DNA from: Maniola hyperantus
Lineage: Eukaryota > Arthropoda > Insecta > Lepidoptera > Nymphalidae
Reading direction: 5' to 3'
Assembly: GCF_902806685.2 (NCBI RefSeq)
Contig: NC_048536.1
Span: 1,798,001 to 1,862,000 of the forward strand
Length of the DNA: 64,000 bases
This document shows, one piece after another, positions 1-12,400 of the stretch. The position numbers were made by a program, and so were the translations under genes. Position 1 is the stretch's first letter. The number at the start of each line of letters is the position of its first letter. A model generated the notes under the pieces. It did no database searches, had not been told where the DNA came from, and saw only the letters and a program-made list of their open reading frames with translations.

Positions 1-70
1 CTTGTAATTTTGTTTTAGGATTCATTCAACATTTTGCAAATCCAAAATTTAACATTTTAGGATTCAACCA

Positions 71-1052
71 CGAATCTATACTAAAACCGGATAGCGGACC
101 TTTCACAAAAAACGTGCCCGAACGAAAAGTCTGGAAGCGGACGGTGTCCTACTCGCACAGTTGGTAAATAGGGTAACCATATTTGCATAAAAAATGATTT
201 ATAGCTCAAGATAATCTCTGCAACCTCAGCATCCTCAATAGCTCTGCCAACTGCTGGACAAGAGTAGTTACATGTTCAAAGTATGCATTCATACTATAAA
301 AGTCTTAATAAAGCTACACGTCTTCAAAATCCTTTATCTTCAAACACTGCGCTTAATTCATCCCAGGCTTGCTTAGCTCTGTTTGCATTTCGAATATATT
401 GCACACATATGTGCGTCACAGCTAAACTAAAATACGAGCAAGAGCACGTAAATCTCTAGATGGGTCAATGGGCTCTGTACCTTCAATACATGACCATAAT
501 TTATCTATGATCAAGATGTGGCGCTTGTTGAATTTCCAGATATTTGTAGTTACTAATACCCTCCAATTTCTCGAACGGTAGGTACATTGTGATGATGCCG
601 ATTAATTAACGCTCCAAAAGCCAATGTCCAATCTTCACGACGTACTCACACGTGGCAGATCGCTGACGCAAAACAAACTTTGCGAGATACGCCGCGTTGC
701 ACACCCTCGTAGTCGTGACCAGTTGATGTATACCTTACCATTTCCAGCGTGGTCAAGCCCCACAAGTTTTAGCCTTGGAAAAACAGTGATAGAGAAATCT
801 GCTGCTGACTTGCTTTTTTGCCCTTTATATTTCTTAAATTTACATTTTTTTGGAGTCTGTTATGTAAAACCCAAAATCATGGTTACTCTATCGTGCGAGT
901 GGGACACCGTTGTACAGATTTGTGGCTCTCGCTCGGCATGTTTTCTCCAGTTGATTATGTCATAGGAAAATAACTTTTATCACAATGTTATAGAGTCTAT
1001 TTTTCTTTCGGTGATATCCTTAAGTACTAAATCCGGTTTTAGTATAGATTCG
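71..1052. mobile_element. Foldback DNA element with long inverted ends
   Basis: The 22 bp at 71-92 (cgaatctatactaaaaccgg...) recur inverted at 1031-1052. Inner arms also pair, for example the cggtgtcc block near 144 with ggacaccg near 902. A copia Gag remnant occupies the middle, so it was probably inserted into the element. Confidence 0.6.
190..600 (-). pseudogene. Ty1/copia-type Gag remnant, frameshifted
   Basis: Minus-strand pieces read EKLEGISNYKY, then after a one-base shift WKFNKRHILIIDKLWSC and DPSRDLRALARI, typical of lepidopteran copia Gag N-termini. Further stops and shifts follow. No protease, integrase or LTR is recognised, so this is a dead fragment. Confidence 0.65.
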
Positions 1053-1072
1053 TGGATTCAACATTTTAGGAG

Positions 1073-1960
1073 TCCAACCAGTATTAATTCATCATCAACC
1101 CATATTATGGATTTCTGCATGCATGATGCATACTTCTTTAAATTCTTTGAAATATGCTTATCAGTACCTACTTGGCCAGGGTGATACAGGGTCTCATTCT
1201 GAAAGTAGACCCATGCTCAGCTACTAGCTCGGCAATGTGTTGAGACGATGAGATCAAAAGGATTTAAAAAGAAAAGCAAATATCACTTAAAAATTATTTA
1301 TTGATAAATCTTATCTAGGTGGGTATAAAAATTGCACATAAATGTATGAGTGTTAATTAAAAAAAAATGTCACTGTTTAGGATCTTAGCTGAAAAGATTA
1401 GGAACAATGGTATTAAAAACTATTGCATACTTTTAGTGATTTGGACTTGCTTTTCAAACTAAATTGAGTGTTACACCACTTAAAATATAAGGTAAATGTT
1501 TATATAATTAATAGTAGAGAAGGTACACGTATAATATGCTTTTACTAAAATATTAAAGAATACAGTTATAGTCAGAATTATTGAAATTTTACACATTATA
1601 CATTAGACAAATTACACGTCAAAATGTATAAGAGAAATTGTATAACGATTAAAGCTGTGTGTATATTTTTATTAGTACTAGACTACCGGCTTAAGTAGTA
1701 GATATGAAGTTTGTAATGTTTTATTTTATACATATTGTTTCTTAATATAATTAAGTACTACAGAATAAATGCAATAATAGATTCTGACATTTTTTTAAAA
1801 TAATTTTTATTATAGTGTTTTTATCTACACTTCAAGGAAATTTCTAAATAATTTTAAATACAATTCGGCAGGCTTCAACTGCAAAGTGTCGCTACTAGAT
1901 GGCATTAAGTCGCTTAGTACTGAGTGAACGTACATATCACAAATTTCGTCACTGCCAGTA
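1073..1960. other. AT-rich stretch with no recognised gene
   Basis: About 75 percent A+T, no splice-supported exon, no repeat family recognised. It could hold a short last exon of Dock7 but none could be read. Confidence 0.4.
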
Positions 1961-1973
1961 AGCAAAACCGTGG

Positions 1974-2040
1974 CCTAGTAGTCAAAGGCGTCGGGCGCGA
2001 TACCCAGAAGACGCAGGTTCGAATCCTGCCGGTTCCGCAA
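1974..2040 (+). pseudogene. Degenerate tRNA-like sequence (relic or SINE head)
   Basis: Contains an A-box-like GTGGCCTAGTAGTCAAAGG, a good T-arm GCAGGTTCGAATCCTGC and a 3' acceptor half CGGTTCC. The first two acceptor pairs fail, the anticodon stem has a C-A mismatch and position 33 is not T, so it is not a working tRNA. Confidence 0.5.
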
Positions 2041-2249
2041 TTTTTGATATGTATTTAAAATTATTTAGATTCTGACATTACATACAAATCTACAAATAAA
2101 CAACCTACATCTTGAGAACTGGTAATAACTACTATTTTGGTTCTTTGTCATGGAGTCTTCTACCGCTATACAGTGATTCTTATTAAGCTTGTAATTTGTA
2201 GTCGATTTTGCTCAAGCCGTTTCTGTAAGAAAAATAGAGTTAAAGGACA

Positions 2250-2840
2250 ATGCAATTGAAAAGTTTTCGAGTTACAGTTTCATCACTTTAGAGTTGCGTC
2301 GTGTGTTCTAGCCCTAAGAATTATGTGGTTTTACTCCAACAAGATTTTTTTTTATTCTCGTGGCGGCAATTCTGAAATCCATACTAATCCATACTAATAT
2401 TATAAATGCGAAAGTGTATCTGTCTGTCTGCTAGCTTTTCACGGCTCATCCGTTTAACCGATTTTGATGAAATTTGGTACAGAGGTAGCTTGCATCCCGG
2501 AAATTGACATAGACAACTTGTTATCCCGGAAAATCAAATAGTTCACACGGGATTTAAAAAACCTAAATCCACGCGGACGAAGTCGCGTAAGTTACAGTTA
2601 AAACGAGATAGATTTATGTCAACAATATGACGCTGTCTCATTTTAGCAGTGTCTTAAATCTGAGCAAAGTCAAAGTACGCTCTACAAATCTGTCTTAGAC
2701 ATGCAATTCAAAAGTTTTCGAGTTGCAGTTTCATCACTTTTGAGTTGCGGCGTGTGTTCTAGCCCTAAGTATTCTGTGGTTTTACTCCAACAAGAAATAT
2801 TTTTTAATTTTTTAATTTTCGTGGCGGCAATTCTGAAACT
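2250..2840 (+). repeat. Two direct copies of a dispersed repeat split by another repeat
   Basis: The block from tgcaatt...aagttttcgag to cgtggcggcaattctgaaa occurs at 2250-2375 and 2701-2840. Between them lies a dispersed repeat (2385-2590) that contains gcgaaagtgtatctgtctg and ends with ccacgcggacgaagtcgcg. Confidence 0.6.
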
Positions 2841-3128
2841 TGTTTGTTATAGCGGCAGTAGAAATACATATTCTGGGAAAATTCCAAGTCTCTACCTATT
2901 GTGGTTCACGAGATACAGCCTGCTGACAGACAGACAGACGGACGGACAGACACCGGAGTCTTAGGGTGAGAACTATAGAGCGCACTATGACTTTGCTCAG
3001 ACTTAAGATGCGCTTAAAACGAGAAAGCGTTATATAGCTGACATAAATCTGTCTCTTTTTAACAGTGACTTAAGTCGAAGCACGCTCTATAGATTTCGGC
3101 CTTAGTAATAGGGTCCCGTGCTGTGAAA

Positions 3129-3410
3129 GCTGTGATAGCCTAGTGGTTAGGACGTCCGCCTTCTAATCGGAGGTCGGGGGTACGATCCGGGCACGCACCT
3201 CTAACTTTTCGGAGTTATGTGCGTTTTAATTAATTAAATATCACTTGCTTTAACGGTGAAGGAAAACATCGTGAGGAAACCTGCATGCCTGAGAGTTCTC
3301 CATAATGTTCTCAAAGGTGTGTGAAGTCTACCAATCCGCACATGGCCAGCGTGGTAGACTTTGGCCAAAACCCTTTTCACTCTAAGAGGAGACCCGTGCT
3401 CTGATGAGAT
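3129..3410 (+). repeat. SINE with tRNA-Arg(TCT)-like head
   Basis: The head has an A box (TAGCCTAGTGGTTAGGA), a loop CTTCTAA with TCT, and a B box; the body runs through cacttgctttaacggtgaag and ccgcacatggccagcgtgg to gagacccgtgctct. Full copies recur at 21737, 28722 (reversed), 38603 and 57117 (reversed). Confidence 0.85.
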
Positions 3411-3581
3411 AACGTATAGAGGTACGGTGTTAATTCTGAGGTTTTTGACATGTCTCTTGCAGGGTAACCTTAAGTTGTTGGTAACGGGAAAAATGGAAAG
3501 ACAGGCCCAGATGACGTATAGACTATAGAGATAGGGTCCCGTTGGCACCCTTCGGGTACGGAACCCTATAAAGGCGCATAC

Positions 3582-6500
3582 TCACGTTAGGTGTGCGACG
3601 TGTGAGGGCGTGGCGTGTATGAGCGGCGCGAGACGCTCCGTGAAGCGCTGAAAGTTCCGCTCGAGCTCGCGCTGGTACTCGCGCTGTTCGCTGCTTATTA
3701 GGTTCTTGTTCTTCCGTAACGCGTCGTGACACCTGCGCAAACGCACACACACACATTTATCATCATCATCAATCAATAGACGTCCACTGCTGGACATAGG
3801 TCTCTTGTAGGGACTTCCACACGCCACGGTCTTGCGCCGCGCTGGATCCAGCGGCTCCCTGCGGCTCGTCTGATGTTGTCCGCCCACCTAGTGTGAGGTC
3901 TTCCAACGCTGCGTCTTCCGGTGCGAGGTCGCCATTCCAGCACCTTGGGACCCCAACGTCTATCGGTTGTACGAACTATGTGCCCTGCCCATTGCCACTT
4001 CAGCGTCGCAACCCGTTGAGCTATGTCTATTTATATTAAACTTATAATCTCTATATATAAAAATGAATCGCTGAATGTGTTGCTGATCGCAAATCTCGAG
4101 AACAGCTGAACCGATTTCGCTAATTCTTTTTTTTATAATATTCCTTGAAGTACGGGGATGGTTCTTACGGAGAGAAAATTTTAAAAATTGCCTAAGAAGA
4201 ATCGACTTAGGCGGTACGAAGTTCGCCGGGGCAGCTAGTATTAGATAGAAGGAAAAGCTGACTGACTGATCTATCAACGCACAGCTCAAACTACTGGACG
4301 GATCGGACTGAAATTTGGCATGCAGATAGCCATTATTACGTAGGCATCCGCTAAGAAAGGATTTTTAAAAAGTCAACCCCTACGGGGGTAAATTAGGGGG
4401 TTGAAATTTGTGTAGTCCACGCGGACGAAGTCGGGAGCATAAGCTAGTTATAATACTAGATGATTCCCACTTGTTTTAAATCAAAATAGCGAGCAAACAA
4501 GCAGGCGGGCCGGCGGGGCAGACGTGTTCTGACCTCCAGCCCGCTGGACCGATGACCTGAAGAAGATGGTGGGGAGCAGGTGGATGAGGAAGGCTGAGGA
4601 CCGTGTTTGGTGGCGCGCTCTTGGAAAGGCCTATGTCCAGCAGTGGACGCACACAGGCTGATGGATTGGAAGCAGGCGGGTCACGTGATGGTAAGTGATT
4701 ACCGCCGCCCATGAACATTTGCAGCACCAGAGGAACTGATAATAATGCGTTGCCGGCTCTTTAAGGATTCGTTGGCCCGCCCCTTGAATAACCCCATGTT
4801 GAAATCTATTGGGAATACACCTCATCTGCGTTGATACCTATAGGTTTTAAAAATACGGGGGGTGCCAATTGATTTTCTGGAATAAAACTAGCCTGCCGTC
4901 GGCAGCGGTGGGAAGGAACCTCGTGAGGTTTTTAGTCAGTAGGACTCCGACATAAACACTGTGGGGGGGGGGGCACAGTGGTTATGTCGGATGGCCGGTG
5001 GTATCCATGATGGATTTTCCTCACGAGAAAAATAATCTCCATTCCAAAGGAGAATGCCAGATCTTGACCCATCAGTTTACACACAATATAAATTTATGAT
5101 AATTATCCTAGTAATAAATAACCACTTAAAATTAAAAATTGGCACCGATTCTAAGCACAACCTAATTTTAGAGTATTCGCACCCTCTTCTTACTATTGTA
5201 ATATGAAAAGGACAGAAGCAGTTTGACATTTCTAAATTTAATTTTTAGATGGTAAAACCCGTGATTTTAGCACGCACTCGCGAACCTACTGTTTAAATTT
5301 GTATTGTGCACTAAAATTTAGAGTCTTTAAATGTGAAAGTCATGTTCTGTTCCTTTTTTAGCATTAGTAAAAAGAAAAGGATGCAGATACTCTAGATTTA
5401 GTTTAGAGAGAGACTAGAGAATCGGGGCCATTGTGATTTTAAACTAGCGGATGTTTTTATTAAATTCACAATTGTAGGTAAATTGCGGTTTTTCATTTAA
5501 TCTTAGATTTAATGAAAAACCGCAAGTTCTAGAGGTGTTAAATCCTATGTTTAGTTATCAGTGATAAAACAGGAACAAAATGCTGCATAAAGCATACGTG
5601 TAAACGACTTTTATATAATAAAATGGGTTACGGTTCAATAGAAATTCTGTCATTGTCCTTTCTACAGTAGCCGGCAATAAATATTGTACATCGACCTTTA
5701 GAATGAGATTTCGGCTTTGTAGAACGTTGACTCTGTCACTCATAGCCATGTGACGTTTTGTCGGTCTCAACGACAGAGACAACGCTCTACAAAACCGCTA
5801 TCTCTTTCTAAAGGTCGATGTACAATATTTCCTGCCGGGTACTGAATTTACTTTTTAGAGAAATCTTTGAATGCGAGCCGGAGCTTGTTGGTAAGTCTAG
5901 TGGGCGGCTGGGTTCCCTCCACCACCGGCGCCAGAAATACCTGCGATATAAATAAAAATTAGGCAATCAGTGGGAACTGCCGACAGAAATAATAAATTCA
6001 TCATCATAGATAGATAGATAGATAGAGCTTTTTTTTTTTTTTAAAGAATATAACCCATATTAAATGACTAATATTCCCCTTTCCTCTCCAATTAAGCGTC
6101 AAGCTTGTGCTAGGAGTAGGTACGACAATAGTGCAACGGGCGGGATTTGAACCGTCGACCTTTCGGTTTTCAGTCCACTCCTATACCGGTTGAGCTATTG
6201 AGGCTATAGAAATACTTTATTGCACACAAAAAATATTACATAACTATTACAGAAACTAAAACTAAAAAATAATTGTATGCAAAGGCGGCCTTATTGCTCA
6301 CAGCAATCTCTACCAGGCAACCTTTGGTGAAAGGAGAAACTAGGTGTGTTGGATAGTACTTACATGCAATACAGAAAAATGATCATCATCATCATTATCA
6401 ACCAATAGACGTCCACTGCTGGACATGGGTCTCTTGTAGGGACTTCCACACGCCACGGTCTTGCGCCGCCTGAATCCAGCGGCTCCCTGCGGCTCGTCTG

Positions 6501-9366
6501 ATGTCGTCCGTCCACCTAGTGGGGGGCTTCCAACACTGCGTCTTCCGGTGCGAGGTCGCCATTCCAGCTCAAATCACTACCCCCTATTATGCAAGAGGCG
6601 GAACAGCTCGGACCGTGATCGTGGACCAGTGGGTGTTTGAGGAAGGATCCGGACCGCGGGGCACGCGGGGATCTGCGTGTTGTGTACGTCTGCCCCAAAA
6701 AGTATTAGTATTATTGTTTGACTATTTAATTAACCAATGTTTCTATAGTGTTAAGGATTTTTTGGATGACTGTGGGATTTGACATAAATTATTATTACTT
6801 TGAATTATGACGTTTTGATAATGTAACTATAAGTTTTTAAAATTTTACTGTCGTGGTCATTTCTATTTGTTCTTTTCTTAAATTTATTTTTATTGTAAGT
6901 ACCACATATTTTGCACGCCATACATAAATGGCAAAATGTGAAAGGACCATCTATATAATATGTACGATCATTTACTACTCACATTTAGCAAAATTAAATG
7001 ATTTCATTTCATTTCATTTCATTTCAAAAAGGGGAGAAAGACCAATTAGGGACAAGGACAGGAAAGAAAGAATTTGTAGGGAGTCAAGAAGGCCCCCGGG
7101 AAAGAGCCACCGAGCAAGTACCGAACGGGCGCCCCCCCGCGTTTCGGCCCATATAACCGCGAGGTTGGTGGGGCCATGGGAGGTGGTGGGTTGTCCCTAC
7201 CCCCTATTATAAATGTGAAAGCGTGTTTGTTTGTTGGTTTGTCCTTAAATGACGTCGCAACGGACCAACGGATCGACGTGATTTTTTGCATGGGTATAGT
7301 TAAAGACCCGGAGTACTTTTTACTAGGGTACTTTTTATCCCGGAAAATCAAAGAGTTCCCACGGGATTTTTATAAACCTAAATCCACGCGTACTAAGTCG
7401 CGGGCATCAGCTAGTGAATAATAGTTTCAAAATATCTTTGTTTACGAGTCAAACCTGTGCTAATTCCAAGGGTCCTTGGTTGACCGTAGTACCGATGCAT
7501 CCCTGCAGAACCATCTGTAACATTTTAGGGTCTGGGGGCTCTTGACTGGTCGCTGCAGCTAGCTCGTGGATCTGAAAAATATATGACTAAGTAGATAATG
7601 GACCTCTTGAAACAATGAACACTTTTGCCAAACAAAGTGTAATAATTTTGTCTTTTTTTAGGGTTCCGTGCCTCAAAAGGAAAAACGGAACCCTTATAGG
7701 ATCACTTTGTTGTCTGTCTGTCAAGAAACCTACAGGGTACTTCCCGTTGACCTAGAATCATGAAATTTGACAGGTAAACCGTGAATTTGTGGTTACGTCA
7801 CACAAAAAAAATTATAAATATAATATAATATATTAATTGTGGTCATGAACTAATAATTAGTATTTCCAATTATGAAAGTAAGATAACTATATCAAGTGGG
7901 GTATCACGCTCTTATATCCACGCTCTTTGATGATAGGTTTGATAGGTATGAGTGACAGAGACAACGCTCTACAAAGCCAAAATGTTATTCTAAAGGCTGA
8001 TGTACATTATTTTCTGCCGCGTACTGTACTTGTTCATATTTTAATGTAGGACTAGTCTCTTATGCTACCTATCATATGAAAAGTCTTCACCTGTGCAATG
8101 TGCATTCTAAAACAGATTTTTATTTGTTTTTATGTATCATTAATTTAAGTTTTTAAATTATCCTGCAAAATGTCGAAAAAATACGACGGTAGTACGGAAC
8201 CCTCATTGCGCGAGCCTGACTCGCACTTGGCCGGTTTTTTGTCTTTTAAAAGAATATTAGCCATAACCCTTGACTAACATTCCTCTTTCCCCTCCAATTA
8301 AGCGTGAAGCTTGTGCCAGGAGAAAGTACGACAATAGTTCAACGGTTGGGGTTTGAACCGGCGACCTTTCGGATTTCAGTCCGGAACTTTAACCGTTGAG
8401 CTATTGAGGCTCTCAATATTTTTTTGTTCAATGAAATTTCTTCAATAAATAGGTATACAACTTCTACTAATCCGGTCATGGCCAGCGTGGTAGACTATGG
8501 CCAAACCCTTTTCTTTCTGAGAGGAGACCCGTGCTCTGTAGTGAGCCGGCGATGGGTTGATCATGACGATTATACAACTTAAAAAATGTATTATTGTTAT
8601 GTTGGAAATTGCTGCCGTGCGTACGTACACAAAAGAGGTTTTTTTTAATAATAATGAAACAATTTCCGAGCATGTGGGAGAACAAAAAAATATAATACAA
8701 ACCTTTTTCTGTATATCTTCAATGGCTACCTCGACGGGTGTCAGTAATATTTGAGTACGCTGCACTACCTTTAAAAAAAAAACCTTGACAAAATTAAACA
8801 AAAATTTCAATGACTCACTTAACAATAAAATTCCGTAGGTATTGGTACTGATTCTGAGCACAAACTAATTTTAGAGTATTCGTCTTCTTACTAATGTAAT
8901 ATGAAAAGGACAAACGCAGTTTGACAGTTATACATTTTATTTTTAGATGGTAAAACCCGTGATTTTAGCGCACAGTCGCGAGCCCACTGTTTAAATTTGT
9001 AGCGTGCACTAAAATTTAGTCTTTAAATGTAAAGTTCATGTTCTGTCCCTTTTTAGCATTGTTAAAAAGAAAAGGATGCAGATACTCTAAATTTAGTTTA
9101 GAGAAAGACAACGGAATCGGTGCCATTGACGTTACATTTGAGATTTTTAAGCTTCAAAAAATTCTGCCCTTTGATTGGTTGATTCGCTGTTTACATTTTT
9201 TCACAGCCAATCAAATGGCAGAATTTGTTGACGATTACGATGAATACGTTTTTCTTACACAATTGGGTTTCATGTAAACTTTACAGGAAAAATTAAACAG
9301 TCTAACACAGTTTTTTGTCATTTCGCGATCCTAAATCTTTAGTTCTATTTTAAAATTATAATAACA

Positions 9367-9401
<35 letters not shown>

Positions 9402-12400
9402 CCTTTTATTTGGGACCATAGCGCACAGTACAAAACAGAACAACACCAGACAAACGTACATAAACAAAACAAAAAAAAACACAACAAAAAACAGAGCATG
9501 AAGACAAAAAGATCACAAATACTTAACTAATACGGTACGGCTTTCCATGCATTTCAACCGAGAAAACCATCGCACTTACTTAGCTCCTATAGATAGTGTA
9601 CGACTGTACGTGTATAGAGGCGGCGATTTTCCCAGCCGAATTGCATGGAATTACAGTAAAATTAATCTAAAATAAAATAAAATAAATGTCTGACATAAAC
9701 CCGAATGCGTGTCTGTGGCGCATAACACATAATTAATTGGGCGGTTGAAAGCCAGGTCTCCTGTGCCATGTGTTTGCTGACACGTAACATGACATTTTCA
9801 CCAATAATCACCAATTAAGGTCACACAGGACATTATAATTCATTTGGTATTTGAGCTCGCCAGTTTTTGTTTTGCATTATGTGTATCTGTAGGGCGATTG
9901 TCTAAAACCTGCATCAATCATTATTACAATCTCAATTGTTCTGATTGGCTGAATTTGTGCGATTCTTGTTGCAACAATGCATTGTAGCCAATAGGGAGCG
10001 AGCGTTAACCAATCAGAGATGATTGCAATCTTGACATTGTAGCTGTCATTCTCCCGCAATCGCGCAGCGGTTTAATGGATCGGAATAAGGAGAAGACTTT
10101 GAATTTCATACAATTAAAAATAGAATAGAATGTTTTTTTATTCATGTAAACTTTTTAAAAGTGCTTATGAATAGTCAGGTAGTTTTAATTTACCACTTGT
10201 TCGGAATGCCGTTCCTACCGAGAAGAACCAGCCAGAAACTCGGCGGTTGCTCTTTTTAATTTTTCAATTTACAATGTTATTTTACCGTACTATACAAGCC
10301 ATTGCAGCCTCGTGCATTGCTGGAGCGAGTCAAATCCAAGCTTTTTTATCGTTTACATAGTCTGCGACTGTATAATATGCTTTTTTTAGAAGCATACTTT
10401 TAACACATTTTTTAAACTTGTGTAAAGGCAAGTCTAAAATTGCTTGTGGAATTTTATTATAAAATATTACACTCATTCCCACAAATGACTTTCGCACCTT
10501 CCAGAGGCGGAGCGCAGGAGTAGCTAGCTTATTTTTGTTTCTAGTTTGCCTATCATGGAGATCACTGATTTTTTTGTAACTGTGAATGTTTTGTCGTACA
10601 AAAATTATATTATTGTAAATATATTGGGAAGCTACTGTAAGAATACCTATTTCCTTAAATATCTCTCGTAGGGAATCGCGCGGTTTTAAATTATAAATTG
10701 CACGTATTGCCCTTTTTTGTAATACGAATATTTTCCCAATATCTGCCGCTTTACCCCACAGCAAGACTCCGTAAGACATAATACTGTGGAAATAGGCAAA
10801 ATACACAATTTTTGCAGTTTCCACGTCAGTTACCTGTCGAATCTTTCTAACAGCATAAGCAGCAGAGCTGAGTTTACCAGCAAGTGTTGATATATGGGCG
10901 TTCCATTGAAGCTTTGCATCTAACGTGATTCCCAGGAACACGGTGGTCTCCTCCACTTTTAACATATCATTATTTATCATTAAGTTAATGTCCTTGGTCG
11001 CCTTTGTATTGGGCAGAGAAAATATAACAGTTATATATATACAGTTTCCACGTCAGTTACCTGTCGGGACGGGAAAACCTACCTGTATCCTAGTCTTGAC
11101 GTAAGGGAAGTGGTGCGCGGTGGTCAGCAGCGTCTTCCGCTTGCACTGCTCGCCCAACTCCCCGTGAGCCCTGCCCCCCGCCGTGAACGGCGTCGCGTAC
11201 ATGAAACGCTCTGTAAGGAAATCAACATATTTTTCACGTCTCATGCTCGTAAGGGTCTTCTGTATGTTGGGAGTAAATAGACTAAGGGCCGGTATCACAA
11301 CCGGAAAAATTTGTCATTTTGACAGATTTCCAACACAAAAACCACAGATATATACAGATGTGCAACTAGCGTGACGCCCTCAGTCCCTCTCGCTCAAGCA
11401 GAGGCTCGCTCCAGTCTCTACGCGTACATCCATTCGCCTTACAAGTTATAACATGGCCGCGTCGCCTATGTGTGCTATCACAGATAAAATACCAGATATG
11501 CAACTGTCAAGATGTATTTGTACGTGAGATCTTGACAAACAACGTGAAGTGAGGTTATGTTGACTCAAGTATTTTAAGCACAGATATGTCCAGATTTGCA
11601 ACTAGCGTGGCCCCCTCAGTCCCTCTCGCTCAAGCAGATTTTCTTACTTGTGAAATGTTATTCCTTCTATATTACGTTCGCTTCGGCTATTGTAGCCTAG
11701 TATACTGCAACTTACCATTGCACAATAATTTCAAAAACAAAAAAAAAAACAATTATTGCCATAAAATCTCAAAATAAGGACTGTTAGAAGTAGTCCTATT
11801 GTGACACTTACTATTAAAGCGAGATAGCTAAATGCATTTAAGCTCTTGTTAGAACGTGACAAAATGATTATGCTTTGTCCTTATCACCGTGGCCACTTTT
11901 TTTTGTTTGTCAAAATGTATTTGTACGTGAGTATTTGACAAACAACGTGAAGTGTAGAAGGAATGTCATTTCACAAGTAAGAAAATCTGCTTGAGCGAGA
12001 GGGACTGAGGGGGCCACGCTAGTTGCAAATCTGGACATATCTGTGCTTAAAATACTTGAGTCAACATAACCTCACTTCACGTTGTTTGTCAAGATCTCAC
12101 GTACAAATACATCTTGACAGTTGCATATCTGGTATTTTATCTGTGATAGCACACAGGCGACGCGGCCATGTTATAACTTGTAAGGCGAATGGATGTACGC
12201 GTAGAGACTGGAGTCCAGATCGGCTTTCGAGACGTACAGCTTCCGTACAAACTAATTTCTGAGCAAGTGGGAGAAAAAATACAGATCGATCTTTAGAAGG
12301 AGAAAGCAGATTTGTAGAGCACTGTCTCGGTCGTTGAGACTGACAAAGCGTCATATGAATGACAGAGACAACGCTTTACAAAGATGAAATGTCATTCTAA

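Noticed and set aside
624..965. 113-codon plus-strand ORF
   Set aside because: It lies inside the foldback element, has no domain, and the copia Gag similarity is on the other strand.
1974..2040. Functional tRNA gene
   Set aside because: Acceptor and anticodon stems are mismatched and position 33 is not T.
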